DNA of 17,526 bases from Nitriliruptorales bacterium (GTDB taxonomy: Bacteria > Actinomycetota > Nitriliruptoria > Euzebyales > Egibacteraceae). Both the position numbers and the translations under genes were made by a program. Shown piece by piece: positions 1-6,218 of this stretch. The notes under the pieces were generated by a model. The model was not told the origin of the DNA. It saw only the letters and a program-made list of their open reading frames with translations, and did no database searches. The stretch covers positions 1 to 17,526 of the forward strand of contig SLAO01000175.1 in assembly GCA_007126835.1 (NCBI GenBank), in the 5' to 3' direction. Within the stretch, counting starts at the first letter, position 1, and every line of letters begins with the position of its first letter.

Positions 1-56
1 CTCGTGCAGATGTACCAGTCGCGTCCCATTTGTTCCGACTACAGCGCTGATTCCCG

Positions 57-163
57 CCCGATATGCCCGCTTGATCGACCGGCGGGCAGGTGGTCGCGCC
101 CGATATGCCCGACTCCGCCGGCGCTAGGCCGGACAGCCAGCGACGTATCACCCGATGTGTCCG
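57..163. repeat. Three spaced copies of CCCGATATGCCCG
   Basis: Two identical 15-bp copies (CGCCCGATATGCCCG) lie at 55-69 and 97-111. A third, degenerate copy, CCCGATGTGTCCG, lies at 151-163 with two mismatches in 13. Start-to-start spacing is 42 and 52 bp, so they are not a regular array. On the other strand each perfect copy reads as two GGGC-type half sites around ATATC, the look of a direct-repeat binding site for a response regulator or similar factor. They precede the histidine-rich protein gene. The binding role is inference. Confidence 0.5.
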
Positions 164-306
164 CATCGTGATGCATCGTTCGCTACCACCTACCCAGCAC
201 GCACAGCCAGCGCGAACGCAGACCCACGACAGCGCGACCGCAGCCACGCCACAGGGGGTCGGGGCAACGTGAGACCCGTACCAGGCAACGCACCAAAGCA
301 CGACGC

Positions 307-313
307 AAGGAGG
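307..313 (+). promoter_or_regulatory. Strong ribosome binding site deciding the start at 320
   Basis: AAGGAGG lies six bases before the ATG at 320, a near-perfect Shine-Dalgarno sequence. It decides in favour of ATG 320 over the upstream in-frame ATG at 155, whose extra 55 residues are arginine-rich and look non-coding. Confidence 0.85.
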
Positions 314-319
314 AACGCC

Positions 320-841
320 ATGACCGCCACCACCATCGATCGGACCGACGTCGCGCAGGAGCAGCAGCCCTCGACCGGCCGCCGCGCCGCGCGGATTGGC
401 GTGACGGTGGTCGCGGTGCTCGCGCTCGCGGCCGCGCTCGTCCCGCTGGGGGCCAACGCGGCCATCACCGCGATCGCGGCGCACGACCACGGCCATCTCG
501 ACATCACGATCGACGGGGAGACCATCGACCTCGACCAGCCCCGCTACCACGACCTGCATCCGCAGTTCCACGTGCACGAGGGCAGCGGGAACCTGTGGCA
601 CCACCACCCATACGACGTGAACTCCACACTGAACTTCGAGCCGATGACCCTGACCGAGGCGTTCGAGGCGCTCGGCATGGAGGCGACCGAGACCACCTTC
701 ACCGTGGACGGCACCACCTACGACGCGGCCGATGCAGCGACTGCGGTGTCCGTCACCGCCGACGGCACGCCGGTCGATCCCGCCGAGCAGGTCATCACCG
801 ACGGCCTGACGATCGAGGTCGACGTCGAGACGGACGGGTAG
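320..841 (+). CDS. Membrane-anchored histidine-rich protein of unknown function
   Basis: This gene encodes 173 residues. An arginine-containing N-terminus is followed by one hydrophobic segment at about residues 28-52 (GVTVVAVLALAAALVPLGAN), which acts as an uncleaved signal anchor or a signal peptide, so the rest should lie outside the membrane. The exported part is acidic and histidine-rich: HDHGH near residues 56-60, then a cluster with HDLHPQFHVHEG and WHHHP. The C-terminal half has short beta-strand-like stretches (TTFTVDGTTYDAA, VSVTADGTPVDP, LTIEVDVETDG). I recall similar His-rich exported proteins annotated as hypothetical in haloarchaea and actinobacteria, but I cannot name a family. 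The histidine pairs suggest binding of a transition metal; this is inference. The gene stands alone, with three upstream repeats and a duplicated 3' end. Confidence 0.82.
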   Translation: MTATTIDRTDVAQEQQPSTGRRAARIGVTVVAVLALAAALVPLGANAAITAIAAHDHGHLDITIDGETIDLDQPRYHDLHPQFHVHEGSGNLWHHHPYDVNSTLNFEPMTLTEAFEALGMEATETTFTVDGTTYDAADAATAVSVTADGTPVDPAEQVITDGLTIEVDVETDG

Positions 842-894
842 GCCGCGCGGGGCCGGCGACGTCGAAACGGACGGGTAGGCCGCGCGGGGCCGGC
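821..894. repeat. 37-bp tandem duplication across a gene end
   Basis: Two adjacent 37-bp units, 821-857 and 858-894, differ at one base (GTCGAGAC versus GTCGAAAC). The first unit contains the last codons and the TAG stop of the histidine-rich protein; the second is a non-coding copy that still carries the former stop context. Each unit contains the GC-rich inverted stretch GGCCGCGCGGGGCCGG, so the duplication also doubles a possible hairpin between two convergent genes. It lies 13 bp from the end of the opposing gene. The single mismatch implies a recent event or pressure to keep both copies. Confidence 0.8.
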
Positions 895-907
895 GACCTC
901 GCGCGGG

Positions 908-1603
908 CTAGGCCCGGCGGACCGTGCAGTCGCCGAGCACCACGACGCCGGACAGGTGCAGCACCGGCGCCGACGGGTCAAGCGACTGCTCGGGCGGCAG
1001 CGTCAGGTCCCCCAGCAGCGCGACGACGCCGCTGGTGACCTTCCAGCCTTCCGGGACCACGATGTCGGTGTCGCCCAGGAGGGTCACCGTGGACACGGTG
1101 ATCGGCTCGAGCGACGGTTCGCCGGCGGTCACTGTGACGTCGACGTCGCCGAGCACCGACACCAGGGTCCTGCCATCCAGGTCGACGGCCGCGGCGCTCC
1201 ACTTGCGCGAGGACAGCAGGGCGACGGAGGCGTCACCAGTGTCGATCGGCGGCGGGAACGACCGCGCCTTCGCGTTGCCGAACAGCAGGACGATCCCGAT
1301 GAGCACGAGCACCAACGGGAACACGACCGCGGCCGGATCGGCGCGCAGGGCACCGGTGGTGGCGGCGAGCAGCAGACCCCCACCGATGGTGAACAGCGCG
1401 CCGGCGAGCACTTGGCGGCGCCACAGCCACCGCACGCCCAGCGCCAGCGGCACGACAGGCCAGAACGCCCCCACCCCGATCCCCGCCACCTCGAGACCGA
1501 GGCGGTCGAGCAGCAGCAAGCCACCGAGGGCGACCAGACTCACCCCGAGGACGGACAAGCCGCCTTCGAGCCGGGCGCCTGCCTGGCGGTTGATCGTCGT
1601 CAT
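908..1603 (-). CDS. LiaF-like membrane protein with C-terminal beta repeats
   Basis: This gene encodes 231 residues. The first ~115 residues hold about four hydrophobic segments (around LSVLGVSLVALGGLLLLDRL, VGAFWPVVPLALGV, VLAGALFTIGGGLLLA and VVFPLVLVLIGIVLLF). The rest is a soluble domain of short beta strands with a recurring LGD turn: SVLGDVDVTV, TLLGDTDIVV, ALLGDLTLPP, VVLGDCTVRR. This layout matches the LiaF/DUF2154 'cell wall-active antibiotics response' family, whose best-known member restrains the LiaRS envelope-stress sensor in Firmicutes. No histidine kinase or response regulator lies nearby, so that role is not shown here. The ATG at 1603 has GAGGAG six bases upstream (1610-1615), overlapping the stop of the preceding gene, so the two are probably translationally coupled and may act together. 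Confidence 0.8.
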   Translation of the reverse strand: MTTINRQAGARLEGGLSVLGVSLVALGGLLLLDRLGLEVAGIGVGAFWPVVPLALGVRWLWRRQVLAGALFTIGGGLLLAATTGALRADPAAVVFPLVLVLIGIVLLFGNAKARSFPPPIDTGDASVALLSSRKWSAAAVDLDGRTLVSVLGDVDVTVTAGEPSLEPITVSTVTLLGDTDIVVPEGWKVTSGVVALLGDLTLPPEQSLDPSAPVLHLSGVVVLGDCTVRRA

Positions 1604-1613
1604 GTCACGCTCC

Positions 1614-2312
1614 TCACCGAGGTTTGATCTCGACCCCGCCGAACAGCGCGGTGGCCTCGATCTCCAGCGCCACGTGGTCCCGCGGCGCCTCGGCTATCTC
1701 GACCTCGACGCCGCCGAACAGCGCGCGACGCCGGACGCGCACGGGCACCGACGGGGGCACTCGGATCTCCGCACCGCCGAACAGCGCGAGGACGGAGATC
1801 CGCGCTCCCTCCGCGGGCGGGGCCTCGGTCACCCGAAGCTCGACCCCGCCGAACATCGCCGTGCTCTGCACCGCGCGTCCCTCCGAGGGGTCGACCTCGC
1901 CCTCCAGCCCGCTGAAGAGGGCGAAGCCCACGCCCTCACCTCCGCGCGAGCCCGTGCCCGCGGTCAGCACCGCCAGGCCGACGGCGACGAGGATGACCGG
2001 GCCGATCACCCCGAAGCCGACCTCGGGCCCGTAGCCCGTGGTCCTGCCCAGCAGCAGCAAGCCGATGACCCCGACCGTGCCGCCCTCGATCCAGCGACGG
2101 TCGGCGAGAGCGAACCCCGCGACCACCAGCAGCGCAACCGGCCACCAGTCGCCCACCAGCCGCCAGACGTCGACGGTCATCACACCGAACTGGTCGGCCA
2201 GCAGCAGCCCGCCCACGACGATGAGCGCTAGCCCCGCGAGCACCGAGCCGACACGGCCCCGCTTGTCGGACGCAGAGCGCGTCCCCGCCTGCGGTGACGT
2301 CTCCTGGCGCAT
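1614..2312 (-). CDS. LiaI/LiaF-type membrane protein with FGG beta repeats
   Basis: This gene encodes 232 residues. After a charged N-terminus come about four hydrophobic segments between residues ~23 and 120 (VLAGLALIVVGGLLLADQFG; WWPVALLVVAGFALA; GVIGLLLLG; VIGPVILVAVGLAVL). The C-terminal part has four near-copies of one strand-turn-strand motif: AMFGGVELRV, ALFGGAEIRV, ALFGGVEVEI, ALFGGVEIKP. Such repeats are typical of the LiaF-like C-terminal domain. I chose ATG 2312 over TTG 2318 because GGGGGAG at 2319-2325 is six bases from that ATG and overlaps the TTG region. It leads a two-gene unit with the LiaF-like gene downstream. A 7-bp inverted repeat sits just upstream. A role in envelope stress sensing is inferred from family only. 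Confidence 0.8.
   Translation of the reverse strand: MRQETSPQAGTRSASDKRGRVGSVLAGLALIVVGGLLLADQFGVMTVDVWRLVGDWWPVALLVVAGFALADRRWIEGGTVGVIGLLLLGRTTGYGPEVGFGVIGPVILVAVGLAVLTAGTGSRGGEGVGFALFSGLEGEVDPSEGRAVQSTAMFGGVELRVTEAPPAEGARISVLALFGGAEIRVPPSVPVRVRRRALFGGVEVEIAEAPRDHVALEIEATALFGGVEIKPR
1636..1860 (-). repeat. Four in-frame 15-bp repeats inside the LiaI-like gene
   Basis: CCGCCGAACAGCGCG occurs at 1636-1650, 1711-1725 and 1774-1788, and as CCGCCGAACATCGCC at 1846-1860. The spacings of 75, 63 and 72 bases are all multiples of three, and each copy encodes the (A)LFGGVE/AE turn on the minus strand. The near-identity at DNA level, including synonymous positions, suggests the strand repeats arose or were kept uniform by internal duplication or gene conversion. 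Confidence 0.7.
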
Positions 2313-2335
2313 GCTCAACTCCCCCGTGTCCCGAT

Positions 2336-2359
2336 TGCATCCCCTGTTTTCCGGATGCA
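2336..2359. promoter_or_regulatory. Inverted repeat TGCATCC-N10-GGATGCA before the LiaI-like gene
   Basis: A perfect 7-bp inverted repeat with a 10-bp spacer lies 24-47 bp upstream of the ATG at 2312, just beyond the ribosome binding site. Position and symmetry fit an operator for a dimeric regulator. It could also form a hairpin in the leader RNA. No U-run follows it on either strand, so an intrinsic terminator for purB is less likely. Confidence 0.4.
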
Positions 2360-2416
2360 GGGTCAGGATATCGGGGGCTGGCGCCAGCGGGATACGCCCA
2401 TCCGGCCGTATTTCGC

Positions 2417-2433
2417 ACGGTCTCTCGGACCGT
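2417..2433. terminator. Possible hairpin downstream of purB
   Basis: ACGGTC and GACCGT form a 6-bp stem around a 5-base loop, 23-39 bp past the purB stop on the minus strand. There is no U-tract, which is common for high-GC actinobacteria but makes the call weak. It could instead be a binding site for the LiaI-like promoter. Confidence 0.25.
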
Positions 2434-2455
2434 CGGTCGCAGCCTGGCGCCGGGC

Positions 2456-3754
2456 TCAGGGCTCGAGCGCCTCGAGTCGTTCGCGCACGGTGTGGTGGCG
2501 CTGGAGGAAGCGCTCGGGCTCGAAGAAGTCGGCGTCGACCTCAAGGCCGATCTCGGCCAAAGTCTCGCGGAACGGCCGGCCGGTGTGCCACGTGCGCATC
2601 GCGGCGGTCTGGACGGCCTCGTAGGCCTCGTCGCGAGCCATCCCCTCGTCCTCGATGAGGGAAAGCAGCACCTTGCTGGACCACAACAGCCCGCCGGTGG
2701 CGTCGAGGTTGCGCCGCATCTGGTCGGGGAAGACGCGCAGGCCCTCGATGACCCTGCGCGCCAGGTCGAGCTGGTAGTCCGCCGCGATCAGCGAGTCGGG
2801 CAGGATCACCCGTTCAGTCGACGAGTGGGTGATGTCGCGCTCGTGCCACAGCGCCACGTCCTCGATGGCCGCGATGACGTTGGCTCGTAGCAGCCGCGCG
2901 ATGCCGCAGAGCCGCTCGGCCTTGATCGGGTTGCGCTTGTGCGGCATCGCGCTGGAACCGCGCTGCCCGTGCCCGAAGGGCTCCTCGACCTCGCGGACCT
3001 CAGTGCGCTGCAGGTGGCGGATCTCGGTGCCCAGCTGCTCGACCGACGCGCCGAGCACCGCCAGCGCCGACAGCAGCTCGGCGTGGCGGTCCCGCGCGAC
3101 GACCTGGGTTGCGGCCGGCTCGACCGACAGGCCGAGGTGCTCGCACACGTACGACTCCACGAAGGGGTCGAGGTTGGAGTAGGTGCCCACCGCCCCCGAG
3201 ATCGAGCCGACCGCGATCGCCGCCCGGGCCGCGCGCAGCCGCACGCGTCCCCGGTCGACCGCGAACGCGAACGTCGCGAGCTTGTGCCCGAACGTGGTGG
3301 GCTCGGCCTGCACCCCGTGGGTCCGTCCCGCGCAGACGTCGTCCCAATGCTCGAGCGCCCGCGCCTTCAACGTCGCCACCAGCGCGTCGGCCTTGGCCAG
3401 CACCAGGTCGGTGGCGCGGGCAAGCGTCGCGCCCAGCGCGGTGTCGAGCAGGTCGGAGGAGGTCATCCCGTGGTGCACCCACCGCGCCGGGTTCGTGGCC
3501 TGGGGGTCGGGGACGGTCTCGGCGAACGCGCTGAGGAACGCGATCACGTCGTGGTCGGTGGTCGCCTCGATCTCCGCGACGCGCTGCGGGGTCGGGGCCA
3601 CGCCCTGTCGGATCGCGGCGAGGTCCTCGGCCGGGACGACGCCGAGCTCGTGCTGCGCCTCGCACGCCAAGATCTCCACCTCAACCCACGTGGCCAGCTT
3701 GGCCTCATCGGTCCAAAGCGCCCCCATCTCGGGAAGGGTGTAGCGGGGGATCAC
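2456..3754 (-). CDS. purB: Adenylosuccinate lyase
   Basis: PurB releases fumarate in two purine steps: SAICAR to AICAR, and adenylosuccinate to AMP. It is cytosolic and normally a homotetramer whose active sites are built from three subunits. The 432-residue length is normal for the family. The fumarase/aspartase signature GSSAMPHKRNP lies at residues 266-276, with the catalytic serine in the flexible loop. TTDHDV (His68), HHGMTSSD (94-101) and GRTHGVQAEP (His146) give the other active-site segments. The GTG start at 3754 is supported by AGGAGG five bases upstream (3760-3765), and by MIPRYTLPEM matching the usual N-terminus. It follows the GNAT gene by 69 bp and is probably in the same unit as purA and purD. 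Confidence 0.96.
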   Translation of the reverse strand: MIPRYTLPEMGALWTDEAKLATWVEVEILACEAQHELGVVPAEDLAAIRQGVAPTPQRVAEIEATTDHDVIAFLSAFAETVPDPQATNPARWVHHGMTSSDLLDTALGATLARATDLVLAKADALVATLKARALEHWDDVCAGRTHGVQAEPTTFGHKLATFAFAVDRGRVRLRAARAAIAVGSISGAVGTYSNLDPFVESYVCEHLGLSVEPAATQVVARDRHAELLSALAVLGASVEQLGTEIRHLQRTEVREVEEPFGHGQRGSSAMPHKRNPIKAERLCGIARLLRANVIAAIEDVALWHERDITHSSTERVILPDSLIAADYQLDLARRVIEGLRVFPDQMRRNLDATGGLLWSSKVLLSLIEDEGMARDEAYEAVQTAAMRTWHTGRPFRETLAEIGLEVDADFFEPERFLQRHHTVRERLEALEP

Positions 3755-3823
3755 GGAGGCCTCCTCGTCACGGCGCAGGCAGGGTCTGTTCGGGGATGCG
3801 CTGGCGTCTCGCCGGACACGGTG

Positions 3824-4795
3824 TCAGAAGATCATGCCGTTGAGCACGTACGGAGTTGGCGGCGCGGCCCCGCGCAGGCAGATCGGACCGGAGGTGTCGA
3901 GCCGCAGGCCGGCCGACAGGACCGCCTCGACAGCCCAGTCCTGCTCAGCGGTCAGGTGCCGGACGGTCGCGTCGTCGCCTGGCTGGCTGTCGCCGGCGCC
4001 GGGCTCGCTGTCGCCGGGCTCGCTGTCGCCCTCGGGCTGGCTGTCGCCGGCGGGACCGGGCTCGGGCTCGGCCGAGGCCAAGCCGGCCACAAGCGCGTCA
4101 CGGGCGACCTCCTCGTCGGTGCCGCCGACCTGCGCGACGTCGGCTCCCGACACGAACGCCCACGCGAAGCGACGCCCGCGCTCGACGACGAGCAGGTGCG
4201 CGTCCTCGGCGAACAGCCGCAGGTCCGGTCCGTACCCGCCACGCCGCAGCTGCCGACCGACCGTGTCGATCCTGGGGTGGTCACCGTCGTGGCCGTCGCG
4301 CACACCAGCGACCGCGGGCAGCGCCGAGCGGTCCAGGCGCCCGCCGGCGCGCAGCGCCGGATGCAGGCGGAACCCCGCCAGCCGGTAGCGTGCCATCGCC
4401 CGAGGATCCCGGCTGGAGGCGATCATGGCCACCGCGGCGCCCTCGACCGATCCCAGCGCAGCGTCGAGCAACCGCCGGCCGACGCCCTGCCCCTGCACGT
4501 CGGGATCGACGATCAGCAGCGACAAGCCCCAGAACGCCTCCCGGCGCCGGGCCAGGCCGACGCCGACCAGGCGGTCGCCCTGCCACGCCGCGTGCGAGTC
4601 GTCGGGGTCGTTCTGGGCCTGATGCGCGAACCGGCGGCGGCTTCGTGCGACCTCGTCGTCGCTGTGGGGTGGACGCTCGGGTTGGCCCAGTGCGGCGTCG
4701 TAGGCGCGCCAGACCCGGTCGGACAGGTCGCTGGCCGCGACCGCGTCGTCGGGCGTCAGCGCGGCCAGTTCGATCGTGGGGGTGGTCGTCTCCAT
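3824..4795 (-). CDS. Two-part GNAT-type acetyltransferase with low-complexity insert
   Basis: This gene encodes 323 residues. The N-terminal half is a GNAT acetyltransferase domain: strand LSLLIVDP followed by the acetyl-CoA loop QGQGVG (residues 101-106) and helix RRLLDAAL, then the C-terminal GNAT strand YRLAGF. The C-terminal half (roughly 145-323), with WAFVSGADVAQVGG and ending in LNGMIF, resembles a second, degenerate GNAT domain. Within it, residues ~240-275 are an Asp/Ser/Pro/Gly repeat (GDSQPEGDSEPGDSEPG) probably forming a flexible loop. The substrate cannot be told. It lies between purD and purB on the same strand, which may reflect co-transcription rather than a purine role. The ATG at 4795 has no strong ribosome binding site, so the start is less certain. 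Confidence 0.8.
   Translation of the reverse strand: METTTPTIELAALTPDDAVAASDLSDRVWRAYDAALGQPERPPHSDDEVARSRRRFAHQAQNDPDDSHAAWQGDRLVGVGLARRREAFWGLSLLIVDPDVQGQGVGRRLLDAALGSVEGAAVAMIASSRDPRAMARYRLAGFRLHPALRAGGRLDRSALPAVAGVRDGHDGDHPRIDTVGRQLRRGGYGPDLRLFAEDAHLLVVERGRRFAWAFVSGADVAQVGGTDEEVARDALVAGLASAEPEPGPAGDSQPEGDSEPGDSEPGAGDSQPGDDATVRHLTAEQDWAVEAVLSAGLRLDTSGPICLRGAAPPTPYVLNGMIF
3977..4070 (-). repeat. Degenerate coding minisatellite inside the acetyltransferase
   Basis: Units resembling GGCTSGCTGTCGCC recur at about 3983, 4002, 4017 and 4035 with variable spacing. On the minus strand they encode alternating GDSQPG/GDSEPG. Units keep the reading frame. Such tracts usually expand and contract by slippage, so length may vary between strains. 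Confidence 0.65.
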
Positions 4796-4887
4796 CGCCA
4801 GGCAGCCTACGTCGCGACGCGAGGGCCGTGCCGCGCCGGATGGCGGCGTCGGGCACCGCGGCGTGGCCGAGCGGATCGCGGCGCCGT

Positions 4888-4936
4888 GGCGGTCGAGTAG
4901 GCCGCGGGAACGCCGCGGCGGTCGAGCAGACCGCGG
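4888..4936. repeat. 20-bp direct repeat with hairpin after purD
   Basis: GGCGGTCGAGTAGGCCGCGG (4888-4907) and GGCGGTCGAGCAGACCGCGG (4917-4936) are 18/20 identical. Between them GCCGCGG and CCGCGGC (4901-4907, 4913-4919) can pair as a 7-bp stem with a 5-base loop. The element lies just past the purD stop (4940) and ahead of the acetyltransferase, so it may be a U-less terminator or processing site. It is the main content of the 144-bp gap 4796-4939. Confidence 0.45.
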
Positions 4937-4939
4937 CGG

Positions 4940-6214
4940 TCAGCCGGTCGCCGGGTCCGCCGCGATGTCCTCGCGCCGGTGCTGACCCTCGAACCAGATG
5001 GCGTCGGCGGCCTGGTACGCGGTCGCCCTGGCCTGGGCAACGGTGGGCGCAAGCCCAGACACGGTCAGCACCCGGCCGCCGGCGGTGACTACCTGGCCGT
5101 CCTCGACGCGGGTGCCGGCGTGGAACACCAGCGCACCCGGCACCTTCGCCGCGGTGTCGAGACCCTCGATCGGGACACCGGTGGTGTACGAACCGGGGTA
5201 CCCGCCGGAGGCCAGGACGACGGTGACGCACGCGCGCTCGTCCCAGGTCGGTTCGGGCGCTGAGGCAAGGTCACCGTGGGCACAGGCGGCCAGCAGCGCG
5301 CCGAGGTCCGAGGACAGACGCGGCAGGACGACCTGGGCTTCGGGATCACCGAACCGCGCGTTGAACTCCAGCACGCGGGGCCCCTCGGGGCTCATCACCA
5401 GACCGGCGTACAGCACCCCGGTGTAGGGCGCGCCCCGACGCGCGAGCTCGGCGACCACCGGCGCCAGCACGTCGCCGGCCAGCGCGTCGCGCAGATCGTC
5501 ATCGACGGCGTCGACCGGGGAGTACGCCCCCATCCCGCCGGTGTTGGGCCCGGCGTCGCCGTCGAGAGCGCGCTTGAAGTCCTGCGCCGTGGCCAGGGCG
5601 CGGGCCACTTGCCCGTCGGCGAGCCCGAAGAGGCTGACCTCTGGGCCGGGCAGGAACTCCTCCAGCACGACCTGCTCCCCGGCGGCTCCGAAGGCACGCT
5701 CGACCATGGCCGCACGCACCGCCTCCTCGGCCTCGACGCGGTCGGCGCAGATGCGCACGCCCTTGCCGGCGGCCAGCCCGTCGGCCTTGACGACATAGGG
5801 CGGCTTGAAGTCGTCGAGGGCATCGACGGCCAGGTCGGGGTCGGTCCCGGTCCAATGCGCGCCGGTGGGCACACCAGCGGCGGCCATCACGTCCTTGGAG
5901 AACGCCTTGGACCCCTCCAGCCGGGCGGCGGCGGCAGTCGGGCCGAACACGGCTACCCCGGCAGCCCCGAGCGCGTCGGCGACCCCGGCGACGAGCGGCT
6001 TCTCGGGGCCGATGACGACCAGGTCGGCAGCGACCCTGCGGGCCAGCGCGGTGACCGCGGCCGGGTCTGCCGCGTCGGCCTCGGCGACGTCGGCGACGTC
6101 GGCGATCCCCGGGTTGCCCGGCGCGCAGACGACATCGTCGACCGACGGCGACCGCGTCAGGGCCCAGGCCAGCGCGTGCTCGCGGCCGCCGCCTCCGATC
6201 ACCAGGACCCGCAC
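4940..6214 (-). CDS. purD: Phosphoribosylamine-glycine ligase (GAR synthetase)
   Basis: PurD joins 5-phosphoribosylamine and glycine using ATP, the second step of de novo purine synthesis, in the cytosol. The 424-residue length is standard for the monofunctional enzyme. The N-terminus MRVLVIGGGGREHAL is diagnostic. FGPTAAAARLEGSK, YVVKADGLAAGKGV, GPNTGGMGAYSP and LEFNARFGDPEAQ are the ATP-grasp nucleotide and metal-binding segments in the expected order, followed by the C-terminal domain with SGGYPGSY. The start is GTG 6214, with GGGAG at 6223-6227 upstream overlapping the end of purA; the purA stop is only four bases away, implying one transcript. No fusion to PurM or PurN is present. Confidence 0.96.
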   Translation of the reverse strand: MRVLVIGGGGREHALAWALTRSPSVDDVVCAPGNPGIADVADVAEADAADPAAVTALARRVAADLVVIGPEKPLVAGVADALGAAGVAVFGPTAAAARLEGSKAFSKDVMAAAGVPTGAHWTGTDPDLAVDALDDFKPPYVVKADGLAAGKGVRICADRVEAEEAVRAAMVERAFGAAGEQVVLEEFLPGPEVSLFGLADGQVARALATAQDFKRALDGDAGPNTGGMGAYSPVDAVDDDLRDALAGDVLAPVVAELARRGAPYTGVLYAGLVMSPEGPRVLEFNARFGDPEAQVVLPRLSSDLGALLAACAHGDLASAPEPTWDERACVTVVLASGGYPGSYTTGVPIEGLDTAAKVPGALVFHAGTRVEDGQVVTAGGRVLTVSGLAPTVAQARATAYQAADAIWFEGQHRREDIAADPATG

Positions 6215-6218
6215 GCCA

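Larger units (their letters stand above)
1..319. other. Upstream region without a convincing gene
   Basis: No reading frame here has a believable start, ribosome binding site and protein-like composition. The open frame that runs from 155 into the next gene is best explained as an accidental upstream extension, because the strong ribosome binding site lies at 307-313. The region does carry three copies of a 13-bp motif (see the repeat entry), so it is probably the regulatory region of the gene starting at 320. I could not pick out a convincing -35/-10 pair. Confidence 0.6.

Noticed and set aside
55..163. CRISPR-like array
   Set aside because: Only three short copies (13-15 bp) with unequal spacing, one of them degenerate, and no cas gene nearby.
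908..2312. A LiaRS-type two-component system with the LiaI/LiaF pair
   Set aside because: No histidine kinase or response regulator gene is found in the window; only the membrane proteins are present.
3755..3764. GGAGGCCTCC palindrome at the purB ribosome binding site as an operator
   Set aside because: A 10-bp GC palindrome is expected by chance here and is explained by the ribosome binding site itself; no loop is available to form a hairpin.
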